From positions 464,489 through 528,488 of the forward strand of contig NZ_ABLD01000003.1 of the NCBI RefSeq assembly GCF_000172415.1: 64,000 nucleotides of DNA. Reading direction: 5' to 3'. The notes below the pieces were generated by a model, which did no database searches, had not been told where the DNA came from, and worked only from the letters and a program-made list of their open reading frames with translations. Below are positions 37,896-47,435 of the stretch, piece by piece. Position numbers and translations under genes: made by a program. Every line of letters begins with the position of its first letter. The first letter of the stretch is position 1. Origin of the DNA: Paraburkholderia graminis C4D1M (lineage in GTDB: Bacteria > Pseudomonadota > Gammaproteobacteria > Burkholderiales > Burkholderiaceae).

Positions 37896-38307
37896 GCGCG
37901 GCCTTGGCGCGCGGTGGGGAAAGGACGCGCCCGTGGGCACGTATGGCAAGCCGGTAGCGTAACAGAGGGAACCGCGGCCCAAATCGTGGAAAAGACGGGG
38001 GTTTGGCGGCTTGCGCGGGGCTTACGGTTGTCTTTTGGTTGTCTTTTGGTTGTCTTTGGTTGGCGGTGAGAGTTGGGTGGAAGTCTAGACGGCGGCGGAC
38101 GTTAACGGGTCGTGGATTACCCGGCTTCTCTCAAGTCCATCTGCGAAGCTCCGATAACCAATAAATGGGATGCCGCTTTTGTGCTCGCACGAAGCGGCAA
38201 CACCGCGCGAGGTCGTCGACTGTCCGGCGGCCGCATAGACGCTCCCATTCCCGGACCTGAGAGTCCATTACGAAGCGCTCGTTTCGTCCCTGGAGAAATA
38301 CAGATAC
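37896..38307. other. Divergent intergenic region with tandem repeat
   Basis: This gap separates the leftward diguanylate cyclase from the rightward chemoreceptor. It holds the 11-bp tandem repeat and the chemoreceptor leader, whose ribosome site is CTGGAG near 38293. No coding sequence is supported. Confidence 0.5.
38026..38057. repeat. 11-bp tandem repeat, three copies
   Basis: GGTTGTCTTTT is repeated head to tail (38026-38036, 38037-38047, and a third copy missing one T at 38048-38057) in the gap upstream of the diguanylate cyclase start. It is a slippage-prone element that could vary the spacing of upstream signals between strains. Confidence 0.7.
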
Positions 38308-40062
38308 ATGGCCGCTCTGAACCAGTTCACCATTAAAGCGAAGCTGATAGCCGGCTTCGGCATGCTGTCCCTGATCGTCGTCGCGGTCGCGGGACTTTCG
38401 CTCAAGTCGCTCGCCGATTCCACCGATGGCTTTTCCAGTTTCGTGCGCGGCATCAACGCGCGCGCCGACATGGCGGTTCAGGTGCGAACCGCGGTTGATC
38501 GCCGCGCGATCGCGGCGCGCAATCTCGTGCTCGTCGTCAAGCCCGAGGATCTCGAGATCGAAAAAGCGCAGGTCACGCGTGCGCACGAAGACGTGGCGGC
38601 GAATCTCAAGAAGCTGAACGAGATGGTCAGGGACGCCGGCGCCGACGACAAGGCGCGCAGCCTCGTGGCCGAAATCAATCGCGTGGAGACCGCGTATGGC
38701 CCGGTCGCGACCGACATTGTCGGCCTCGCGCTCGCCAACAAGCGCGACGAGGCGATTGTCAAAATGGACGATCAGTGCCGGCCGCTCCTCGCGGCGCTGA
38801 TTCGCGCGACCGACGCGTATGCCGGGCACGCGCATGCGCGGCAGGAGACGATGATCGCGGACTACGCGGCGCATTACCAGAACCAGCGCAATCTGCTGAT
38901 CGCCATTTCGCTGCTCGCGGTTGCGCTTGCAGTCGGCGCGTGTGTCGCGATCACGCGTGCCGTGAGCGGGCCGTTGGGCGTTGCCATCGACGTCGCGCGG
39001 ACCGTGTCGCAAGGCGATTTGCGCACGCGCATTCGCGTCGACGGCAAGGATGAGACCAGCAAACTTCTCGGCGCGCTGCGCGAGATGAACGAGCGTCTGA
39101 CGACGGTCGTCGGACGCGTGCGCGACGCCAGCACGAGCATCGCGGGCGCGGCTCGCGAGATCGCGGCGGGCAACATGGATCTGAGCCAGCGTACGGAACA
39201 GCAGGCGGCGTCGTTGCAGGAGACGGCGTCGAGCATGGAGCAGCTCACGTCGACGGTGAAGCAGAACGCCGATAACGCGCAGCAAGGCAGCACGCTCGCC
39301 GCGAATGCTTCGTCTGTCGCCCGGAAAGGCAGCGCCGTGGTCGGCCAGGTGGTGAGCACGATGCAGGACATCAGCGATAGCTCGACGAAGATTGCCGACA
39401 TCACGGGCATCATCGAAGGGATCGCGTTTCAGACCAACATTCTTGCGCTGAACGCAGCCGTGGAAGCGGCACGCGCGGGCGAACAGGGACGCGGGTTCGC
39501 GGTGGTCGCAAGCGAGGTGCGGAGTCTTGCGCAGCGCTCGTCGAGCGCGGCGAAGGAGATCAAGGATCTGATCGCCGATTCGGTGGGAAGGATTCGCGAC
39601 GGCTCGTCGCTTGCCGGCGAAGCGGGCAAGACGATGACCGAAGTCACGCATGCCGTGGCGCGCGTGACGGACATCATGTCGGAGATTGCGGCGGCCTCGA
39701 GCGAACAGAGCCGCGGCATCGAGCAGATTAACCTCGCGATCACGCAGATGGACAACGTCACGCAGCAAAACGCGGCGCTGGTGGAACAGGCGGCGGCGGC
39801 TTCGCGGTCGATGGAGGAACAGGGGGAGCGGTTGAGTGAGACTGTGGGGTTTTTTCGGGTGGGGGTGGGTGTTGACCTCTTGCTGAGGGAAGACGCGGGG
39901 GCTGGGGTGGCTGGGGTGGGTAAGCTAGCCAATGTTGCTCACGTCAAGCCGGTGAGTGCGGTCCGCGTTGGGGCGAAGGCTGAACCGGTGCGTGTGCCGG
40001 CGAAGGAGTTGGCGTCGCCGGTTGCTACCGTCGGTGGCGATGACGGGTGGGATAAGTTTTGA
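38308..40062 (+). CDS. Methyl-accepting chemotaxis protein with CheR-docking tail
   Basis: The 584-residue receptor has TM1 (KLIAGFGMLSLIVVAVAGLS), a four-helix periplasmic bundle (35-190), TM2 (LLIAISLLAVALAVGACVAI), HAMP, and the conserved tip [21 protein letters not shown] flexible tail rich in Val, Ala and Pro ends GWDKF. That matches the xWxxF pentapeptide that tethers CheR/CheB in high-abundance receptors. It is oriented away from the diguanylate cyclase and followed by a terminator, closing the core-genome stretch. Confidence 0.92.
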   Translation: MAALNQFTIKAKLIAGFGMLSLIVVAVAGLSLKSLADSTDGFSSFVRGINARADMAVQVRTAVDRRAIAARNLVLVVKPEDLEIEKAQVTRAHEDVAANLKKLNEMVRDAGADDKARSLVAEINRVETAYGPVATDIVGLALANKRDEAIVKMDDQCRPLLAALIRATDAYAGHAHARQETMIADYAAHYQNQRNLLIAISLLAVALAVGACVAITRAVSGPLGVAIDVARTVSQGDLRTRIRVDGKDETSKLLGALREMNERLTTVVGRVRDASTSIAGAAREIAAGNMDLSQRTEQQAASLQETASSMEQLTSTVKQNADNAQQGSTLAANASSVARKGSAVVGQVVSTMQDISDSSTKIADITGIIEGIAFQTNILALNAAVEAARAGEQGRGFAVVASEVRSLAQRSSSAAKEIKDLIADSVGRIRDGSSLAGEAGKTMTEVTHAVARVTDIMSEIAAASSEQSRGIEQINLAITQMDNVTQQNAALVEQAAAASRSMEEQGERLSETVGFFRVGVGVDLLLREDAGAGVAGVGKLANVAHVKPVSAVRVGAKAEPVRVPAKELASPVATVGGDDGWDKF

Positions 40063-40104
40063 GTGGATGCTTCGGTGGATGGGTTGCGAGGGCGGGTGAA
40101 GAAA

Positions 40105-40135
40105 AACCCCCGGCAGTTTGAGGCTGCCGGGGTTT
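40105..40135 (+). terminator. Rho-independent terminator after the chemoreceptor gene
   Basis: A stem CCCCGGCAG/CTGCCGGGG with loop TTTGAGG, preceded by A-rich and followed by T-rich bases, lies about 45 bases after the chemoreceptor stop. It also marks the last feature of typical backbone composition. Confidence 0.85.
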
Positions 40136-40396
40136 GTGCGGCGGTGAGACATCAAGCAATTTCTTCCAATCAGTTGGAACCTTCTCTTTGCACCTCAACT
40201 ACGGGCAGCTTGAACCTCGCAAAGCTGCGACCAACGGCACTCGGCACGGACCGTCACCATGGCAAAGTGTCAATGAGGCGTCCCTGACAGGAGCGGACGT
40301 TCGGTGGGGAAGTCACCGGTCGAGGTAAGCGGTATGATCTTCCGGAGCACCGCAAAGAGCCAGCATCGGCACCGTTCTACTAATTGACTAGCGATA
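40136..40396. other. Backbone-island junction region
   Basis: Base composition drops from the GC-rich backbone to more balanced island DNA in this stretch. I see no tRNA, integrase or clear attachment repeat here, so how the island was acquired at this edge cannot be told. It probably contains the promoter for the mrr-like gene. Confidence 0.35.
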
Positions 40397-41191
40397 ATGG
40401 CCATTCCTGATTTTCAGACATTGATGCTTCCCGTCCTACGTTCGTCCGAAATGGGCGAGGTGAAAATTTCTGATGTCGTCCAGTTGTTGGCGGGCAAATT
40501 CCAACTGACAGAGGACGAGCGCTCAGAACTACTGCCATCCGGAAAGCAGACGACCTTCGCTAACCGTGTGCATTGGGCCAAGAGCTATTTGGGCAAAGCG
40601 GGCCTGGTTGAGTTGACCAGGCGCGCCCACTTCCAGATAAGCGATCGGGGACGTGATGTATTGGCCAATCCGCCGGGAAAAATCGACATTCGCTTTCTGG
40701 AACAATTCCCAGAGTTCATACTGTTCCGGGACGCCAGCAATGGTAGCGACAACGCCGGAAAAAACTCGCCGGCGGTGGAAGCTGTCCAGGCGAGCGGCAT
40801 GACGCCGGACGAAATCATCCGAAAAGCTCACGGTGAGTTGGACGACGAACTCAGTCTTGATCTGCTCGCCCGTGTCATTGCGGCGCCGCCGGAGTTTTTC
40901 GAGCGTCTCGTAGTCCAATTGCTGCTGGCCATGGGTTATGGGGGGTCCACAAGTGACGCCGGCCGTGCGTTAGGCAAGAGCGGCGACGGCGGGATTGACG
41001 GCGTTATCGATCAAGACGCCTTGGGCTTGGACCGCATTTACGTACAGGCCAAGCGCTATTCCGACGGCAATAACGTCAGCTCGGGTGCGATCCGGGATTT
41101 CTTTGGATCACTGGATCGTTTCAAGGCGGCAAAGGGACTTTTTGTTACCACTTCGGCGTTTTCGGCTTCTGCCAGAGAGACGGCCTGTTGA
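40397..41191 (+). pseudogene. mrr: Mrr-type restriction endonuclease, 3' end lost to IS21
   Basis: The frame gives 264 residues of an Mrr-like methyl-directed (type IV) endonuclease. It has an N-terminal winged helix (MAIPDFQTLMLPVLRSSEMG to DRGRDVLANP) and a C-terminal Mrr catalytic domain with FERLVVQLLLAMGYGGSTSD. The metal/catalytic residues of the PD-(D/E)xK fold are seen in GDGGIDGVIDQD and IYVQAKRY. It stops inside the IS terminal repeat, just after LFVTTSAFSASARETA. Full-length Mrr is about 300 residues, so the last roughly 40, which complete the fold, are missing. It is probably inactive. Confidence 0.85.
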
Positions 41192-41258
41192 TTTGCACTG
41201 AATCCTGACCCACGATTTGCATTGAATTCTGACCCACCCGTTGGACCAGCTTTGCGGG

Positions 41259-42035
41259 TTATTCGGTGGGTATCTGGGTCTTCTTTCTCTCCTTTTTGGG
41301 CTGTGTCGTGCTGTTTCTGAAACGATAGCTATCGTTGCCTGTTTCTACAATGTGGCAGTGGTGCGTAAGCCGGTCGAGCAGCGCGGTCGTCATCTTGGCA
41401 TCGCCAAACACACTGGCCCACTCGGCGAAGCTCAGATTGGTGGTGATGATGATGCTGGTTCGTTCGTAGAGCTTGCTAAGCAGGTGGAACAGCAACGCAC
41501 CGCCGGTCTGGCTGAAGGGCAGATAGCCGAGCTCGTCCAGCACCACAAGATCGGCATACATAAGTCGTGTGGCGAGCTGTCCGGGCTTGCCCACGAGCTT
41601 CTCCTGTTCGAGTGCGTTGACCAGCTCGATGGTGGAGAAGAAGCGCACCCGGCGGCGATGATGTTCGAGAGCCTGCACACCGATCGCGGTTGCCAGATGC
41701 GTCTTTCCCGTACCGGGTCCGCCCACCAGGACGATGTTGTGCGCCGAGTCGATAAACTCGCACTCGTACAACTGCCGCACCAGCGCCTCGTTGGCATCGC
41801 TGCAGCTGAAGTCGAAGCCGCCGATATCGCGATACGCCGGGAAGCGCGCCACCTTCATCTGGTAAGCGAGTGAGCGCACTTCCCGTTCTGCAATTTCTGC
41901 CTTGAGCAATCCGGCAAGCACCAGTGAAGCCGCCTTGTAGGCCGGCGAGTCCTGAGCGGCGAGCTCGCCCAGTGCCTGAGCCATACCGTGCAGCTTGAGT
42001 GACTTGAGCATCTGCATCATCACGTCAGGCTGCAT
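41259..42035 (-). CDS. istB: IS21 helper ATPase IstB
   Basis: The 258-residue AAA+ protein assists IstA in transposition and target selection. The Walker A motif [15 protein letters not shown] and Walker [13 protein letters not shown] are intact, preceded by the IstB N-terminal helices ([20 protein letters not shown]) and the [18 protein letters not shown] segment. Its start overlaps the 3' end of istA by 11 bases, the usual coupled arrangement. Confidence 0.95.
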   Translation of the reverse strand: MQPDVMMQMLKSLKLHGMAQALGELAAQDSPAYKAASLVLAGLLKAEIAEREVRSLAYQMKVARFPAYRDIGGFDFSCSDANEALVRQLYECEFIDSAHNIVLVGGPGTGKTHLATAIGVQALEHHRRRVRFFSTIELVNALEQEKLVGKPGQLATRLMYADLVVLDELGYLPFSQTGGALLFHLLSKLYERTSIIITTNLSFAEWASVFGDAKMTTALLDRLTHHCHIVETGNDSYRFRNSTTQPKKERKKTQIPTE

Positions 42036-43551
42036 GATTGTCCTCGCGGTCTCTTAGCCGATCATACCGGCCGACATTGGCCTGCGGCTCGACGGTCAGC
42101 GTGAACGCCTGTGGCGTCTGCAGCGGTGGCACAGGCGGGCTGTCAAGCAGGCGGCTCAGGATGTTCAGCACCGTCGGCTTGTTCGGCGCGCCAGCCTCGA
42201 ATGCCAGCTCGACGGCAGCGAGCACCATCTGTTCGTCGTGCAGCAGCACGAGCGCCAGAATCTCGACCATCTCCCGGTCGCCCCCCGGGCGCTTGAGCAG
42301 CACGCCCTGCAGCTTGCGGAAGCCAGCTGGAAACTCGGTGAAGGGTGCACCGTTGCGAAGCGCTCCCGGTTTGCGCTGCAGGACTGCCAGGTAGTGACGC
42401 CAGTCGTAGATGGTCTCGCCGTGGTTGTGGCTGCGGTTGATACGCCGTTCGTGCTCGGCGATCACCTGACCTCCGGCGACGAAGACAAGCTTTGCGGCAT
42501 ACACGCGCAGGCTGATGGGCCGGTTGGCAAACGACGCCGGTACGCTATAGCGGTTGCGCTCGAAGTTCACCAGGCAGGTGGGCGAAACGCGCTTGGTATG
42601 TTCGACGAAACCATCGAATGGCTGGCCCACCGGCATCAGGTGTGGACGCTCGGCCGCCCACGCATCCCAAATGGTCGTGTCGTGCTCCGGGTGCCGCGTC
42701 TGTTGCCACAGCAGCACGCACTGGTCGGCCAGCCAGTCGTTAAGCGCGGCGAGCGAGCCGAACGCCGGCGCTTTCTGCCAAAGCCGGTGACGGCTGTCCT
42801 GGACGTTCTTCTCTATCTGCCCCTTCTCCCAGCCCGAGGCGACATTGCAGAACTCGGCGTCAAACAGGTAGTGACTAACCATCGCGCTGAAGCGCGCGTT
42901 GACCTCGCGCACCTTGCCGGGTCGCACTCTGTCAACGGCGGTCTTCATGTTGTCATAGATGCCGCGGCGTGGAATGCCGCCCCAGGCGACGAACGCGTGA
43001 TAGTGCGCGTCGAACAGCATCTCGTGAGTCTGAAGCAGGTAGGCGCGCAGGAAGAAGGCGCGGCTATGGCTGAGCTTGAGCTGTGCGACCTGCAGCTTGG
43101 TGCGCTCGCCATTGATAACGGCCCAGTCCTCGCTCCAGTCAAACTGGAACGCTTCGCCAGCGGCAAACCGCAGCGGCACGAACGTTCCCCGTCCCGTTGT
43201 CTTTGCCTGCTCGTGCTGCTCCTGCCGCCAGCGCCGAGCGAACGCCGCCACCCGGTCGTAAGAGCCGGTGAAGCCGAGCGCGCACAGATCTGCGTGGATC
43301 TGCTTCAGGGTTCTTCGCTGCTTGCGGGGCCGGTTCGCTTCGGTCTTCAGCCAGCTCGAGAGCTTCGCAGCGAACCCGTCGAGCTTGCTGGGACTGTGTC
43401 GTTCCGGATAGGCGGGCAGGACCGTACCGGCCCGAATGTAACGCCGGACCGTGTTTCTCGACACGCCCAGTCGTTTGGCAATCTCGCGCAACGAGACATG
43501 ATCGCGAAAGTGCCAGCGTCGGATGATGCTCAATATAGCCACGTCGATCAC
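42025..43551 (-). CDS. istA: IS21 transposase IstA
   Basis: The 508-residue DDE transposase has an N-terminal helix-turn-helix ([20 protein letters not shown]). The rve catalytic core has [13 protein letters not shown] (first Asp), [18 protein letters not shown] (second Asp) and [15 protein letters not shown] (Glu). A C-terminal beta-barrel-like region follows ([20 protein letters not shown]). Length is typical, and no disruption is seen, so the element may still be active. Confidence 0.95.
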   Translation of the reverse strand: MIDVAILSIIRRWHFRDHVSLREIAKRLGVSRNTVRRYIRAGTVLPAYPERHSPSKLDGFAAKLSSWLKTEANRPRKQRRTLKQIHADLCALGFTGSYDRVAAFARRWRQEQHEQAKTTGRGTFVPLRFAAGEAFQFDWSEDWAVINGERTKLQVAQLKLSHSRAFFLRAYLLQTHEMLFDAHYHAFVAWGGIPRRGIYDNMKTAVDRVRPGKVREVNARFSAMVSHYLFDAEFCNVASGWEKGQIEKNVQDSRHRLWQKAPAFGSLAALNDWLADQCVLLWQQTRHPEHDTTIWDAWAAERPHLMPVGQPFDGFVEHTKRVSPTCLVNFERNRYSVPASFANRPISLRVYAAKLVFVAGGQVIAEHERRINRSHNHGETIYDWRHYLAVLQRKPGALRNGAPFTEFPAGFRKLQGVLLKRPGGDREMVEILALVLLHDEQMVLAAVELAFEAGAPNKPTVLNILSRLLDSPPVPPLQTPQAFTLTVEPQANVGRYDRLRDREDNHAA

Positions 43552-43654
43552 TCCGTTCCCCTGCCCGTTCCCGAGCAGGTCAGTGTTCTACGTGGGTCAA
43601 TATTCGATGCAAATTACTGCGTAGGGTGGGTCAGGATTCAGTGCAAATCAACAC

Positions 43655-46600
43655 TCAGTTACTTTCGGCGAGGAGTGCGCGTGCCACGTTTGTCGCATCG
43701 TCCGTCATCGGCGTGGGAGATTCGCACGCTGGCACCCATAACACGTGGAGAGTGTGGACGGGAGCACGGCCGTGCTCGTAGCCGTAAAAAAGTTCTCCTG
43801 ATCTCAGATTCACGGCATATGGCGGCATGCTCGCTTTCGACTCGGGGTGGAAAGACTCGGAATAACGGGTATGGACACCGACGTAGCAAGCCTCGATGCC
43901 CGCGACTATGTCGTTGCGGTTCGAGAGCAGGTGCTGGTCAGTGTTGTCGGGCACGGCAAACGCGGCCAGATTGTTGTCCTCAGCGATTTGTTTGCCCACC
44001 GACAGAAACGCGCTCACGATCGACTCAGCATCGTGCCCATTGTCTGCATCTGCAACCGTATTGATGGCGCGCATGACGAGCGTGGGCGTCTTTGCATCGA
44101 TCGCCGCGATATATTCGAAGTACAGTATTGCCATTGCGACAAGCCGCCGCCCGGGCTCGTCAAAGACAAGCAAATGAGCCTGGCGAGGTTCGCGCCACAT
44201 GCGCTCATTGTCTGCCGAGCAAATCTTTGTGGCAGCCTTCGCGAAGTAGGCTGCTCCATGCTTCGAGACGATAGCGCGGTATTCGCGCGCCCCGGCTCCT
44301 GATGCTGCACCCGTGAATGCGTCGAGTTGCTGATGAATCCAGCGACCGTACACTTGCCGTACACGTCTGGCAGTTTGTGTGAGTGCCTCGTTCACGCGTT
44401 CCACCAGCTCCGGTGCCTCTACCGGCGTGCCGACAAGACGCCGGATGAGCGCGTCGGTAGTAACCTCATCAAGCTTTGCAGCAAGTGTTGTCGCGGCTTG
44501 TGGCAGGAGGTCACCTAACTCGACCTCGAAGAAGTCCTTGATGCGATTAGCTGCCAGTTGATGCCGCGCTGGCTCGTGCGTCTCGAGGCCCAACATTTCC
44601 ACCTCGTTCTCGAGCGCGTCACTTATTGTTTCGGGTAGTGCGCCAAGCAGCACCCCCAGATGGCGGTGTAGAGTTTGCGGACTCACCGAGCGTTCGCCCT
44701 CGCGCATCTGCTTCGGTGAAAGGCGCTCCCATGCGCTACCGGCATCAACGCCGATTACTTCGCGAAAACGCCGTCCGTAGCCGAATGCCTCAAGCAATGC
44801 GTCAATCCCCCTACGATCGATTTGGCCCGTCATCTCGATGCGGCGGTGCTCGAAGCACATGGTGTAAGGCCCCAACGCCATTCCCGCAAGATGCTGCTGA
44901 AGGCCCGCGACGCCGGCCCAGCAAGCATCGCTCCCACTAAGGTCGATGCCGTAGACGGCTGAGATCGCGTCGGCCTGTAACCCAGTGAGTTCCGCCGCGA
45001 CCGGCCCACGCCCCTTGAGCAGAGCCTCAACCTCGTCGTTAAACGCCGCGAGTTCCCGTCCATAAGTGGGAGCATCTTGCCAGGCGGCACGAATTAGGCC
45101 GCTGGCCAGAAGACCGCCGGTGGCTTGGAGTTGGTGTTGTAGCTGCGGCAGCGCCCGCCGGGAAAGGTTGGCCTCAGTTTCGCGCGCCCGTGACCAGTAG
45201 GCCCCCATTTCTGTCTCTTCATTGCCCGCACGGGGGCGGCCGATAATCGCCTCGCGCTCGCGCCAAAGCGCGCTCCAGAATGCACTCATGTTCCGATTCA
45301 CATGACCGAAATCCCCACGGGCGTCAGCGTCGTCGAGCAATACCTGAAACACAGGGTTGCCTTCATAGTCATCCACCTGTTCGACTCCAACCGCCGTGCG
45401 TCGCCAAGTGCGGAGTGCCTCGATCGTCCTAAGTCCGCGATCGTCAATTACCCAGGCAAGCACAGCCTTAGCTACGCGCGCGAACGGTCGAATCCCCTGA
45501 AACGCCGCGCGATCTGTTATTTCCATCGCTTTCACAAGGAGCTCGAGCGAGTCGAGATGTTTTTCGCCGACATCCGCCACCCATGCCGCAGCGTCATGTG
45601 GATCGTTCGAAATGTCGCGTAGCCCTCGATATAGAGCCAAAAGGCGAGAAACATTCGACGTCTTGACCCACGACTGGTAGATATTCTGAAAGGCCAAGAC
45701 ACCCTCGGCCGTACCAAAGCCGTGTCGCGCGAGAACATCGAGAAATTGCTCGAGCTCGTCCTCCGACCGGTGCGATGTGTAGCTGCGGCATTCGGCCAGT
45801 TGTTTGATGCTCAGTGTGTGCGGTTGCGCTAACAGCAGCGCAATAACGCGAGTTGGCTCCTTGCGACGATCGCAAACCATGAGCAAAAAGGTCTGCACGT
45901 GCGCGAGCTCATCAAGTGTGGCACCGCGGACCTGAAGGGCACGGATAGCGTCTGTGTCCGGCAAGGTATCAGCTTCCAGCAGCCGATCAAAAAGGGCTAT
46001 ACGATGTATGTCGCCCGCGCCCACAACGTCAACGACGAAGTCCCAGTTGCGCGCCGCTCGTGCACGCCATAGCGTTTGTCCGAGAGCCTCGAAGATCTGC
46101 GCAACATCGTCGTAGCCGCGGGTGGCAAGCACCTCAAGAGATCGGTTCAGGTCCTCTGGCGCGCATCGGTGCCAGAACTCGATCAGCTTGACCGTCCTCT
46201 CGCGAGGCACGCCCAGCGCCAACAGGCGCGCAATCGAACGTCGCGCCTGTGCATCCACCGCAGGAGTCGTCGAAGAGTCGCGCCGTTCATGACGCCACGG
46301 ACTAAACCACGCAACTTCCTCCGCTGTGCGGATCACTCGGAGTTCAGCGAAGACGGCAAGCTTCTCGGCCGAGAAACCATGCCATGCATCCCAGAATTCC
46401 TTTAGGGCTTCCGCCGTGTCAAGGCCCAGCAACCTTGCATTGCGCACCGTCCGAAGATCCAAATGTGCGACGGCGCTGAGCGCTTTTTCAGAACGTGGCG
46501 ATGTGAAGTGACGCAGGAGATAATCCAGCCCAGGTTGAAGGCTAGGTCGGTTGACCATCATGGTCCGCGCGTAGTTTCTGAATACCAATTGGCGGCCTTC

Positions 46601-47047
46601 CAGTGTGCCGATCACACGCAAGCCAGTTGCAACATGGCGCCACCATACGAGCGGCATGAACATGCCAAGGATGCCGAGAAATATCTTCGTCGCACGCGTG
46701 AACTGAAGCGAAACGTTTGCCGACAGGCGCAGCGCACGCCTTGCGTAAACGCACTCAGGCACCGTCTCATCAGTCTCTCGGACGGCGCGGATCTCAAGTA
46801 CTGCAAGTGCCTCAATGCGCAACGCCCTGATTACGTGCCGGCCGTAGGCAAGTCCTTTTTTCGGCAGCAGCCGGCGAGTCCAAGGATCAGCGACTGCCGA
46901 CGCCTCGGCCCACGCCTCTTCTATCCTACGCTGAACTGCGTCGCGAGCGATGAGTCGCGCACGAAACGCTTGATACTCTGACAGTGACTGGGAGGGAGGA
47001 TCATCGGTCAATGCGTCTTTGATACGGGCCACAGCACTTCCGAACAT
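43655..47047 (-). CDS. Large island protein of unknown function
   Basis: From the ATG at 47047, which follows GAGG, the protein is 1130 residues; an ATG 33 bases further upstream has no ribosome site. Most of it (about 150-650) is alpha-helical repeat-like, e.g. LARHGFGTAEGVLAFQNIYQ. A moderately hydrophobic segment FLGILGMFMPLVWW lies near residue 125. The C-terminal 200 residues alternate strands and helices (AHLLVFDEPGRRLVAMAILY; TPTLVMRAIN; AESIVSAFLSVGKQIAEDNN) in an order reminiscent of a GNAT acyltransferase fold. This is only a visual resemblance. The stop lies one base from the IS21 end. No family recognised. Confidence 0.75.
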   Translation of the reverse strand: MFGSAVARIKDALTDDPPSQSLSEYQAFRARLIARDAVQRRIEEAWAEASAVADPWTRRLLPKKGLAYGRHVIRALRIEALAVLEIRAVRETDETVPECVYARRALRLSANVSLQFTRATKIFLGILGMFMPLVWWRHVATGLRVIGTLEGRQLVFRNYARTMMVNRPSLQPGLDYLLRHFTSPRSEKALSAVAHLDLRTVRNARLLGLDTAEALKEFWDAWHGFSAEKLAVFAELRVIRTAEEVAWFSPWRHERRDSSTTPAVDAQARRSIARLLALGVPRERTVKLIEFWHRCAPEDLNRSLEVLATRGYDDVAQIFEALGQTLWRARAARNWDFVVDVVGAGDIHRIALFDRLLEADTLPDTDAIRALQVRGATLDELAHVQTFLLMVCDRRKEPTRVIALLLAQPHTLSIKQLAECRSYTSHRSEDELEQFLDVLARHGFGTAEGVLAFQNIYQSWVKTSNVSRLLALYRGLRDISNDPHDAAAWVADVGEKHLDSLELLVKAMEITDRAAFQGIRPFARVAKAVLAWVIDDRGLRTIEALRTWRRTAVGVEQVDDYEGNPVFQVLLDDADARGDFGHVNRNMSAFWSALWREREAIIGRPRAGNEETEMGAYWSRARETEANLSRRALPQLQHQLQATGGLLASGLIRAAWQDAPTYGRELAAFNDEVEALLKGRGPVAAELTGLQADAISAVYGIDLSGSDACWAGVAGLQQHLAGMALGPYTMCFEHRRIEMTGQIDRRGIDALLEAFGYGRRFREVIGVDAGSAWERLSPKQMREGERSVSPQTLHRHLGVLLGALPETISDALENEVEMLGLETHEPARHQLAANRIKDFFEVELGDLLPQAATTLAAKLDEVTTDALIRRLVGTPVEAPELVERVNEALTQTARRVRQVYGRWIHQQLDAFTGAASGAGAREYRAIVSKHGAAYFAKAATKICSADNERMWREPRQAHLLVFDEPGRRLVAMAILYFEYIAAIDAKTPTLVMRAINTVADADNGHDAESIVSAFLSVGKQIAEDNNLAAFAVPDNTDQHLLSNRNDIVAGIEACYVGVHTRYSESFHPESKASMPPYAVNLRSGELFYGYEHGRAPVHTLHVLWVPACESPTPMTDDATNVARALLAESN

Positions 47048-47435
47048 TGGCAAAACCTCATAGTGAAACTTGCTCAGCATATTGGAGACGCGCCAGAGTA
47101 ACGAAAGACATTATCTATGCCTCGCCTTTTGTTTGGTTACATGGTGAGCGAGGCATGTTTGAATGCTATTTTTCTAAACCAAACACCTCACCAATCCGGC
47201 ATGACTTGTTCGTTAGAGACGATGCCCATCTATTAACCCGGACGGGCGGTACATATCCGCTACCCGATGGATTGTTTGAGTAGTCACCTAAGCCGTGCGT
47301 CCTAGCATCTCAAAAAATCAGCTTTTCTCATGTACCACCGTCTCTTCTAAACCCATTTTCCAGCTTACGGCACATCTAACGAGCGGTTCGACAGCCTAGG
47401 CTGTCGGAGGACCGGGGCTCGTCGGGTTAGAAGCA
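47048..47435. promoter_or_regulatory. Upstream region of the 1130-residue gene with nested inverted repeats
   Basis: A perfect 9-bp inverted repeat (ATGCCTCGC at 47117-47125, GCGAGGCAT at 47148-47156) is nested with an 8-bp one (GTTTGGTT at 47131-47138, AACCAAAC at 47177-47184) in AT-rich DNA. They could be operators for the leftward gene or a terminator remnant. No coding sequence is supported here. Confidence 0.4.

Larger units (their letters stand above)
41186..43653. mobile_element. Complete IS21-family insertion sequence
   Basis: The element is 2468 bases with perfect 28-bp terminal inverted repeats at 41186-41213 and 43626-43653, ending TG...CA. Second, internal copies of the 24-bp repeat lie at 41214-41237 (left, adjacent) and 43592-43615 (right). 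Multiple terminal repeats are typical of IS21. It carries istA and istB on the minus strand. The flanking bases (AGACGGCC and CTCAGTTA) do not match, so there is no target duplication; a later deletion or recombination at one end is likely. Confidence 0.93.

Noticed and set aside
38131..39768. 545-codon minus-strand frame opposite the second chemoreceptor
   Set aside because: Antisense shadow of a receptor with all expected domains.
40063..40400. tRNA gene or integrase attachment site at the island edge
   Set aside because: No cloverleaf-like sequence, no TTC-loop consensus and no repeated core could be found.
41214..41237. Second, partial IS copy at the left edge of the IS21 element
   Set aside because: It is the internal terminal repeat (L2) that IS21 elements normally carry, matched by one at 43592-43615.
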